DNA of 64,000 nt from Margaritifera margaritifera (lineage: Eukaryota > Mollusca > Bivalvia > Unionida > Margaritiferidae): positions 7,474,001 through 7,538,000 of the forward strand of contig JAQPZY010001664.1 of assembly GCA_029931535.1 (NCBI GenBank), given 5' to 3'. The position numbers were made by a program, and so were the translations under genes. Shown one piece after another: positions 55,895 to 64,000 of the stretch. The notes under the pieces were generated by a model. It was given only the letters and a program-made list of their open reading frames with translations, made no database searches and had not been told where the DNA came from. Position 1 is the first letter of the stretch; each line of letters starts with the position of its first letter.

Positions 55895-58440
55895 ATTGAT
55901 ATGTCAAACTATTTTTCCTGGTTGTTCTACACTAAGCATGACTTACACAGTACTGAAATTGAAGCTGTATGGATACAACTTTTATTACCTAGATCCAAGC
56001 CAGTACTTTTAGGTTATAGACCTCCACAACAAACAACCTGTTTACTGGTAGATGTATTTGAGGAAATTTTAGCCAAACTTAAATCTGATTATGAAATAAT
56101 AATTCTTGGAGACATGACTCTAAATCTTCTCCACAGTATGTCTGCTGTGTGTAAAAACTGCATCAGTATTATATTTTTTTCAACAATTGAACCACATTAT
56201 AAATGAGCCATCTAGAATTTCTAAATCATCGTCTACCTTACTTGATAACATTTAATGTAACAGTCAGGAAAAAATTGGGTACCATCTCCATTGGTTTAAG
56301 TGACCAGTTTTTGATTTACTGTACCAGGAAAATTACTAGAGGCCAGATAAACAAACATCATAGTGTTAAAGTTAAATCACTGGAAAACTAAAGGAAATTT
56401 TATTATAAAATTATCGAGTATGGATTGGGCTGATGTATTTAACTGTGATAATATAAATGATGCTTGGGTTCAGTTCAGAAATATTTTCAGTTCCATTACT
56501 AATAGTGTTGCTCCACTAAAAGGTGTAAGAACAGAGCCATGGATAACATATGATACCTTAGAAATCATAGAACAGAGCCATGGATAACATATGATGCCTT
56601 AGAAATCATAGAACAGAGCCATGGATAACATATGATACCTTAGAAATCATAAAACAGAACCATGGATAACATATATAATACCTTAGAAATAATAAAACAG
56701 AGCCATGGAAAACGTATGATACCTTAGAAATCATAGAACAGAGCCATGGATAACATATGATGCCTTCGAAATCATAAAACAGATTTTTTGCTCCTTAGGT
56801 AAAAAAAAAAGAGAATAGAGATACTTACAAAGAATACAGCATAGCAAGAAATAAGTTCAGAAAAATATTAATTGGCCAAAGTTAAATATCTATCATCTAA
56901 AATAGAAGAAAATTAAAAATAATCCCCCAAAGTTATGGCAGCAATTAAAAAAGATCTTGATGAAAGATCACAGCATAAAGATTCTCCAAACATTGTGCTA
57001 AATATGGCTGGTACACCCTGTCATAACCCCTCCTTGATTGCAAATTATTTTCACAAATTTTTTACAACTAATGCCTCTGTCCTTGTTGAATAACTGCTAC
57101 GCCCTTCTGGACTTTTTGACACAAATTCCACAGAATTAAAAAACTTATATCGTAGGGTGGTACTGGATCAGAATCCTTTTAATCTTAGTGAAGATTTCAT
57201 ACAGAAAGAATTGTGCAATCTAAACCCTTAAAAAAGTAATGGCATAGATAATATACCTGCAACGGTTCTTGGCTGTTGCTTTAAAAATTCCAATTACCGA
57301 TATTGTTAATTTGTTCATAGAAAGCAACACTGTTCCAGCTGAAGTAAAATCAGCACAGGTTTCACCACTTTATAAGAAAAATGATAGATGCGAAGTTAAA
57401 AATTATAGACCAGTTAGCATTCTTATCAATGTTTCAAAGGTCTTGGAGAAAGCAGTTTATTTGCAACTTGAAAGATACCTTATTGACAATAACCTACTAT
57501 ATGAATATCAATCTGGATTCAGGAATACTTATTCTACAGATACATATTTGATTGATCTATTTGACCATATTAAAACTCAAATAGCCAAAGGAATAGAAGG
57601 AATGATTATACTAGACCTTCAAGCTTTTGCTACCACAGATCATGAAATTCTTGTTAAGAAACTGAAAGTATTAGAATCCAATCATTTAAAATGCTTGAAC
57701 CATATTTAGATAACAGAAAAAAATTAATTATGGTTAATGGGGTAGAATCAAAACCGGAAAAAATAACTTGTGGTGTTCTGCAAGGAAGTATTTTAGTCCC
57801 CCTACTATTTTTGTGTTCTGTAAATGATATGGTCATTAGTATTGATTCAAACTGGAAACTCTTTGGATGCTGATGATAGTTGATTCAAACTGGAAACTCT
57901 TTTTGCATGCTGATGATAGTGCCATTATTTTCTCACATAAAGACCCTGAATATATCTCAGACATTTTAGGAAAAGAACCTGAATCTTGTCAAAATTGGTT
58001 GGTAGATAAAAAAAATTCCTCTGAACTTTTTCCTGAGTGCATTCTTTTTAGATATGAACGCAAACTTTAAAAAGCTACTGAACTCAAGGTTATGTGCAGT
58101 AGTCACATCATTAACCCCACACAAGTCAGTTAAATACCTTGGCATCAATATTGATGAATTTTTGTCCAGGGGAAAAGATAGTCCATGACATTATTAAAAA
58201 AGTAAGTTCATGCCTAAGATTTCTTGACAGACATGGCAACAACTATCTGTCTCTTAAAGAGTGAAATACATTATGTTCAGCCATGATTCTACTTTGACTA
58301 ATTATGCTCAGCTTGTTATTCTGGTAAATGTAAAATAAAAGAACTCAAAACTAAACTTCAGACCTCATGAAATAAAATAATTAGATTCTTGAAAAACTTG
58401 TAGTTCACTGTGTGGATCCAACTTGGAGAGAATAAAACCA
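55895..58440 (+). pseudogene. Non-LTR retrotransposon (Jockey/CR1-like LINE), endonuclease and reverse transcriptase remnants
   Basis: The first frame (55901-56206) is the end of an apurinic-type endonuclease: LLGYRPPQQT and IILGDMTLNLL are the conserved YRPP and GD(M/F)N boxes. A linker frame holds EPWITYDTLEII. The reverse transcriptase frame (57269-57709) has VSPLYKKNDRCEVKNYRPVS, GFRNTYSTDT and IILDLQAFATTDHEIL, then GVLQGSILVPLLF (57772-57810) and HADDSAI, the YADD-type catalytic box (about 57905-57925). Stops, frameshifts, a 41 bp repeat expansion and a small duplication near 57850-57900 break it. It would have copied its RNA at a nicked target; it is dead. Clade assignment is from phrase recognition only. 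Confidence 0.85.
56531..56780 (+). repeat. 41-bp tandem repeat, six units, inside the LINE
   Basis: ACAGAGCCATGGATAACATA ... CCTTAGAAATCATA starts at 56531, 56572, 56613, 56654, 56697 and 56738. The unit encodes the EPWITYDTLEII linker; 41 is not a multiple of three, so each copy shifts frame. Confidence 0.97.
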
Positions 58441-58895
58441 TCATGTCATAGTAGATAACCGTGACTTTATTTTATGCATCAGTGACTTATTTTCCCTTGG
58501 GCAATTTGGTCAGTGTGTCATACAGTTTTGAGTGTATGTCATGTGGATTTATCCATTGAGCTATTATGTTCAGTACTACATCATCACAGTAGGACACTGT
58601 GACCTATGTTTCATGCAACAGTGACATAGATTGAGTTCTACATTTAGGTCAGTATCTCCAGTAATGTCACCTGTTGGGTTATATACCTTTGTGTGAATAG
58701 TCTGTGGTATGTTTGTCATCATCATTCCAAAAATAGGTCACTGTGACCTATATTTCATGCTTCATTGTTTTCAGTCAGAGTTGTTTTGTTTGGATCAGTG
58801 TCTTGTGCACAATTCATTCTACAAGTAAATGTATATGTCTGTTCATTACTCATGGTGGCTAGTAATAAAAATCCCCAAATAGAGAGCTTTTTGTT
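58441..58895 (+). repeat. Dispersed repeat with AGGTCACTGTGACCTAT, diverged units
   Basis: GGACACTGTGACCTATGTTT near 58591 and GGTCACTGTGACCTATATTT near 58736 are followed by CATGCA/CATGCTTC. Related to 21055-21425. AGGTCACTGTGACCT is a perfect palindrome. Confidence 0.55.
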
Positions 58896-59083
58896 TACCG
58901 TCTATACTCGCTTATAAGTGGAGTCCAACTGCAAACTGCACAGATCCAGATCTGCCTTTGCAAAATGCACCAGCAGATCTGGGTCTATGCAGTTTATTAG
59001 GAGTAATCAGTAGAACAAACAACTTGGACCCTGATGTGTGTTGTTTGCAGTTGGACTCAACTTATAAGTGAGTACATACGGTA
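58896..59083 (+). mobile_element. Palindromic MITE family (copy 3 of 3, best ends)
   Basis: Left TACCGTCTATACTCGCTTAT with AAGTGGAGTCCAACTGCAAA and right TTTGCAGTTGGACTCAACTT with ATAAGTGAGTACATACGGTA form ~45 bp inverted ends. The interior holds GATCCAGATCTG and CAGCAGATCTGGGTC palindromic words as in 44288-44508. TA occurs at both termini. No protein. Confidence 0.85.
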
Positions 59084-60218
59084 TTTTATATACGGTATAT
59101 TATATCATTCATCTACTCCTAGTCTTAGCTGAAATTCCAACACAAACTGCATATTTAATTCTACATCAGAAGATGAGCTAAGCTGTCAACAGGATTTTTA
59201 TGATGCTGAGCGTTGATCATGACAAAAAAGTTCAACAATATATTCCCTAGCAAGATAGGATTTCCTTCAGCTCTTGTAAAGAAAATGCTATGCCAATGAT
59301 GTAGACATCATATTGTTGTAGTGATGTCCTACAAAGTTCTGGTCCAGAGAAAGTGTGCAGAGTGAAATGGCAGTGCCATTTGTAAAATGTGGAAACCATT
59401 TATAGATCCTTTTTATTTTATATTCCTTCCTGTATATTCTAGCACCTACAGTAACCCACCTAATTGAAGCAAATTATATTCTGTAGTTTTACTTAATATA
59501 TCCTAAGGGAACCACTATCCTGGCAAGAGAAATTCTCTGATTCAGGTAAGATTACAAGGGAATGAACAGCTTTCCATCACAGCAATCCATGAAATTGGGT
59601 AACTGATGTATCTCAAGGGAGTTTGTATGTGCATTGGCAGAGCCAATACCATGGAATCTAATGCATGTCAGAAAGAAGTACAGCTCTCATGTTTTCTAAA
59701 ACAAATCGAGTTCTGTCCCTACATGTTCTTAAAGAAAGTAGGTCACTGACCTCCTAATACTTTCCTGGTCTAATGACTTGTAGATTTTTGCATTATGAAA
59801 TGGAGGAGTAGACAATAAAGACATGGTATTTCATGGAATTCATGTTTAAGTAAAAACATTTAATTTCAAAGATGCATTCACCAAAGTTTTGAAGGTCAGC
59901 TTCAGTGTATATAAAACCTATATTATGTGAGCTTGATGGATTAGAAATATTTTATTTTTTCACGATATGGTGTGATTCATTGAATAATAGAGCTGACAGA
60001 ACATGTTTTTACCCATGGCTGAATCTGGAGTTTTTGTTTGATTCTAGTGTTCCAAAAGAGGATTGGATCTGCTTGGAGTATTTTTCATCATATGCTTTCA
60101 AGTGAATCCAATCCTTTTCAAACCTATAGGAATAAGGATGATGATGAATGCCTTCTGCTGGTAATTATACAGCGAGAGACTAGAAAAATTCTGGCCATAC
60201 ATTTGCTGGAAAAAATAT
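59084..60218. other. Intergenic stretch, no gene
   Basis: Frames at 59905 and 60038 overlap each other and lack motifs. Confidence 0.5.
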
Positions 60219-60884
60219 TTTAACATCGGTAATACATAACCTTTTGCTATTGCATAGGTTACTCTTTTCTGGACAGAAAATACCCTCGACCATATGATGA
60301 GAATTCATCCTCCCATTTGGCGACTTCCAGAAAGATCTGAAGTCTAACCCATGACCCTGGCCCATGTGCACTAGCTCTCATTCTTTTTCTGTCACCGCCA
60401 TCATTAAGATGGTTTAAATTGATCTTCAAAGAAAATTGCCTTCGCTTCGAGTCATACGTCGAGAATTTAGCATTTTCATTTCATGCTTCATTTTTACAGT
60501 GTGAAATTACCCTCAGATCAAGTATTGTTTCTGTTTGGAATAAGCTGTCAAGAGACTTACTGGCATTTTTTGGTTATGTTTTGGTTATGTTTTTTTTTTG
60601 TCATAACGTTACATTTGGGTTACCTAGCCCCCACCCCACCCCCGGTGTCTGGATAACATTTATTGTGATTGAGAATAATTTTACTAGCTCAGTTAGGTTT
60701 TTTGTTATCCCTATCCTTGCTGTGATTTGGGCTGTGGCCTCATCATGATTCTTATTTGTTTGTTTTAATACAATACATATGTTTAGTGATTGAACACCTT
60801 TCTTTCTTAAAAGTCGGTATTCCTTCTTATTTTTTTATTATTAGCATCTTGCCCAGCTGTTTTTTTTCCTAATTATTCATCTCC

Positions 60885-61030
60885 AGTTCTCAGAATAAAG
60901 TATTGCTGATGTCATTGTGATTAAAACATCAGTATTGTGGTGGTTTTATTTCTTTTAATCCAGTACTCAGCATAAGCATTGCTGACTTTATTGTGATTAA
61001 TAATCAGTTTAATGGTTGTTTTAATTTACC
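60885..61030 (+). repeat. Duplicated leader block, two ~75 bp units
   Basis: CTCAGAATAAAGTATTGCTG ... ATTGTGATTAAAA near 60896 recurs as CTCAGCATAAGCATTGCTGA ... ATTGTGATTAATA near 60967. Copy C also has repeated modules at this place in its leader. Confidence 0.75.
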
Positions 61031-61034
61031 TTAT

Positions 61035-61610
61035 AGAAAAAGTCTACGTGTGGCTTATAGGTCACTTATATTCGTTACTTATAAAGAGTTTACAAGTGAC
61101 TATTCTCTGTACATATAAGTGACATATAAGTGATTAGGATTTTATATGCAAATTAGGCATGTCACTTGTAAATGAAGTACCATATACTTCACTTCAAAGT
61201 AAAATGTAAGCCATTCACTTACTATACTTATACCATAGGTCACTTATAAGTGACATATAGGTGAATTAGGCATTTCACTTATAAGTGAAGTATACTTCAC
61301 TTATAAGTGAAATGTAAGTCATTCACTGTATTTTGGAGTAAACTGTCAGTCAGAAAATGACAATGCCCATTTATACTCAACTGATAAAGGCTTATACCAC
61401 CTATAAACGACTTGTACATCACTTATAAGTGAAATGTAGGCGAGGCATCGATCAATATTGTTTTCATGTATACTGTACTTATACTTGTACAGACTAACAT
61501 TTCACTTACTTCATTAAATATGCAAAGTATAAGTAACTTAAAAGTGACCTATCCGTCCTGTATAAGTCAAGCATATATCATCTACAAGTAAGAATAAGTT
61601 ATTTCTGTAA
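61035..61610. repeat. ACTTATAAGT palindrome-rich field
   Basis: The 10-base palindrome ACTTATAAGT or close variants (TCACTTATAAGTGA, CATATAAGTGACATATAAGT) recurs more than ten times over 575 bp, in no fixed period. Longer composites such as TTCACTTATAAGTGAAGTAT are self-complementary. It lies between the DIRS leader and gag. Confidence 0.9.
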
Positions 61611-61747
61611 AGGATTCAATAGAGATGACACCTGGCTAGGTAAGGTTTTGCTGTTTAAATTGCATTGACTTAGTTCCATGCAAAATATTCTTGCATAATG
61701 TTTCACAGTAGTTTTTTGTTCTTGTTTTCAGTTTTTCTCTTGCAGCA

Positions 61748-63480
61748 ATGTTTGAGCAGAATGTGGGGAGGTGTGGGCACAGGAAAGCCCCATGGGATCC
61801 CCACCCACCTGTCTAGGTTGTACGAATTGTAAAAGGACAGATGGTTGTCCTATTTGCAGTCTCTGTTTAGATGAGGTCTGGAACTTCACTTAAAATAGAT
61901 GGATGTGCAAATGGAGCAAGAAAGGGCCTTCCTCTTCATCCTCAGAATTTTCTGCGTTTTCCATCGTGGAGTCTCTCAGGTCTTAGAGGAGGATTGGATC
62001 AGTCTCTTTGGAGACACTTAAGGCCCATGGGAACTCTCCCAAAGGAGGAAATAAGTTTTCCAGTGCCAAGTCCCACCGGTCTCATAATATGAGTGGTGAA
62101 GTCTCATCAGAGATGCATAGGGCCCATGGGTCCCCTCCCAAGGGAGGAAATAAGCAGGCAGAGAGTGATTCACAACCTCCTGTGAGGGAGGAGCTGAGAG
62201 TGAGTCATGCCCCCTCCTGCTCCCTCTTTTTCACAGTGAGGGGGGAGCAGCACCCTCTTCCATCCTGTAGGGTAGCTAGTGAGTTGCATCCCTCCCTGAG
62301 TTGGTAACAGTATTGAGCCACTTGGAAAAGGGAGAGCTCTGTATGAATCCCTACAGGATATGGGTCCACCACCTCTATGCCTCCGTGGACTACTGGACCC
62401 TGGATCCAGAGTAGAGCTGATGCTGTGGCTCAAGAACCGCCAACATCCTCTCATCAGGTGGCATCAATTAGAGAGGCTGGAGGCATGTCATCATCTAAAC
62501 CGTCAAGGAAAGACCAGTGTTCTCATCTTCCTATTGGAGTTCCTAGTACATGCAGAACCCCTACTCCCCGTGTGGAGTAACTGGCCTTAACTCTGATTGC
62601 CCCTATGTCATCTCTGCCTCCAATGGACATACATGCACTATGCCATCTCTGCCTCCAATGGACATAGTGGTGCCCAACCTTTCCCCTGTGCATAGAGTAC
62701 TAGACAATGATAATGCACTGTCTTTTCTCATCGAATCAAATGAGTTAGATATGGAAGAAGCCCATTTGATGCCTCCTATTAGGCCCAATACCTTTTCTGA
62801 GATGGATGAAAAGGAGGAGACCTGGTCCTTTGACAGGGCGATAAATGAAGTTTACTGCCTCTTACCCATCGATTTGTGCCAGAAACCATCAGGTGCAGTT
62901 TTCAAAAATTCTCTCCAGCGACACAAACTCAACCAGATCTCCTGCTGCTTCCTCATTCATTGACAATTGAGGAAATTTCTCTGAGGTTTTTTGCAGGTGA
63001 GGATATTGCTTGGCAACATAAAGAGTGGTTCATTCCTCCCTCTACTTTAAGACTTATGGCCTTGTTTTGAACTACCGAGTACATTCCCCTAAGTGGCCTC
63101 TTAAACCTCCCCAATTGGATGCTGGAGTGTCTCAAGTGTGTGTTTCTACTGGAGCCTGGACCTGCCTTCCAATCAAAACCATCAAGCGATTGGACAGAAA
63201 ATTTCATTGTTGGTTTCCATAGTCTCTCATGCCAACCTCTTCTCAGCTACATGCCAACCTCTACCCACCCAAATTGCAGTGTGTGCTGGAAGCTGTGGCT
63301 ACAACCTCCCAACATGCCATTTCTGTGTCTGTGACTTTGTTGCAGAACTTCTGCATCCACTGTGATATTGCATTGGACTCATAAGGTCTTACTCAGTCAT
63401 AGTAAAGACCTTCTGAGGGCTGCTCCTTTGGAAGCCGAGACACTCTTCTGAGGACTCATTTATACCGTGGCTTTCCAAGA
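61748..63480 (+). pseudogene. DIRS gag-like region (copy E), frame-broken
   Basis: The ATG at 61748 begins MFEQNVGRCGHRKAPWDPHP. After a one-base shift the sequence continues CLGCTNCKRTDGCPICSLC, a dense Cys/His cluster that looks like a zinc-binding domain at the gag N-terminus. A middle region rich in GGAGG and TGAGTC words (62040-62300) matches copy D. The frame at 62550-62963 carries KEETWSFDRAINEVYCLLP, the best copy of the conserved gag phrase, and 63395-63440 the KDLLRAAPLEAE end shared with copies A and C. A 47 bp duplication (TGCCTCCAATGGACATA) lies at about 62590-62670. Gag would coat the element RNA; here stops and shifts prevent a full product. Confidence 0.75.
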
Positions 63481-63801
63481 TCTGAATGATCATCAGCAAT
63501 TGGCCAGGAAGTTTGGTAGTGTGAATTGCCCTCATGGGCTCTCTGTAAAGTTCTTTAAACAAACACAGTCCCCATCTAATCCGTAACCTCAATTCAAACA
63601 TCCTCAACCATTGGGCCCAAGGTGCATTTGCTGAAGGCCCAAAAGGAGGAAGTTCTCTAATCCTTCTGTTTTCCCTCTGGAAGAAGGGGGGGGGGCATCC
63701 CTAGGGACTCAACCTTCTCCTGCAATGCATTCCTCTTTCGATTGTCCTCATAGGTGCTCATCTAGGCCCCATTCCAGAGACTTGGTCAAGCATCACTGAC
63801 T

Positions 63802-64000
63802 TTGCTGGATCCTTTCCATTGTGAGCAAGGGTTACCGAATATAGTTTTGGGAACAACCCCCTCTGTCAAGGCCCCCATATTTTTTCACCAATCCATTTTG
63901 ATGAAATTAAACAAAGAGGTGCACATCCATTTACAGAAAGGGGCAGTTGAGAAGGTTCTGAGTAATCAGTCTCTCACATTCTGCTCCTGAATATTCCTGG
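63802..64000 (+). pseudogene. DIRS reverse transcriptase N-terminus (copy E), runs off window
   Basis: The frame contains LNKEVHIHLQKGAVEKVLSN, matching LKEEVHTLLQKGAVKRFLND of copy C, the start of the fingers domain. A stop follows QSLTFCS, so this copy too is damaged. The remainder lies beyond 64000. Confidence 0.8.

Larger units (their letters stand above)
60219..64000 (+). mobile_element. DIRS-type retrotransposon copy E, 5' half, continues beyond window
   Basis: It starts with a class II left terminal repeat (TTTTAACATCGGTAATAC, CATCCTCCCATTTGGCGA) and about 500 bp of leader shared with 3208 and 30931. A tandemly duplicated ~75 bp leader block (60885-61030) and a field of ACTTATAAGT palindromes (61035-61610) follow. 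Gag starts at 61748 after TTTTCTCTTGCAG, and reverse transcriptase begins near 63800. It links the class II 5' ends to DIRS gag. Frames are broken, so it is probably inactive. The right end is outside the window. Confidence 0.82.

Noticed and set aside
62170..62454. Minus-strand 94-codon frame
   Set aside because: Antisense of the gag region of DIRS copy E.
1..64000. LTR retrotransposon or endogenous virus as the source of the pol-like frames
   Set aside because: Domain order (reverse transcriptase, RNase H, methyltransferase-like, tyrosine recombinase), inverted terminal repeats and internal complementary region are those of DIRS; no protease, DDE integrase or envelope is seen.

Overview
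This window reads as repeat-dense, gene-poor animal DNA, most likely from a mollusc and probably a bivalve. The support is a Meta-type tRNA-derived SINE, hairpin-ended elements carrying about 140-150 bp tandem monomers, abundant 'GGTCAAGGTCAC'-type dispersed repeats, hAT, mariner and pogo-like DNA transposons, a Jockey/CR1-like LINE and several tyrosine-recombinase (DIRS) retrotransposons. Composition is AT-rich with many long poly-C and poly-G runs. I found no convincing host gene; almost every open frame is an element remnant or sits in non-coding repeat. Species is not determinable from this sequence alone.

Layout. 1-2210 is the 3' two thirds of a decayed DIRS element (copy A: gag end, reverse transcriptase, RNase H, methyltransferase-like, recombinase). 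3208-3722 is a solo DIRS 5' end, followed by a tandem-repeat element (3763-5044). A second tandem-repeat element (8213-9602) is split by a 2.4 kb hAT-like element (9603-12008, perfect 8 bp target duplication) and its tail resumes at 12009-12046. Around 12.6-14 kb are a palindromic MITE, a SINE with target duplication and a 258 bp hAT MITE. 14081-15683 is a hairpin-ended tandem-repeat element; 15885-16805 is a dead mariner (DD34D) on the minus strand. 17910-18872 and 20585-20882 are further tandem-repeat elements. 23200-25823 holds a DIRS 5' end abutting a short, internally deleted DIRS (copy B). 25.8-28 kb holds several MITEs. 30460-39675 is a DIRS cluster: two solo 5' ends, a structurally complete 5.6 kb element (copy C) with inverted terminal repeats and an internal complementary region, and a deleted copy D. 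40748-43160 is a decayed copy of a dispersed invertebrate gene family with a PIN/FEN-like acidic motif, interrupted by a hAT MITE. 46.4-48 kb may be an LTR-like segment; 48412-50249 is a 1.8 kb TIR transposon I cannot assign. 50475-51402 is another tandem-repeat element, 51651-51843 a SINE, 55895-58440 a dead LINE, and 60219-64000 the 5' half of another DIRS (copy E), which runs off the window.

How it fits together. The window is a graveyard of transposons with clear insertion order in places (hAT into tandem-repeat element; hAT MITE into the PIN-like pseudogene). All nine DIRS-derived segments lie on the same strand, and 5' ends outnumber 3' ends. The most informative structure is copy C, where the internal complementary region is an inverted copy of the joined right and left ends, the arrangement expected for the circular DIRS intermediate. 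C has lost reverse transcriptase motif A, RNase H and the recombinase tyrosine, so any movement would have been in trans.
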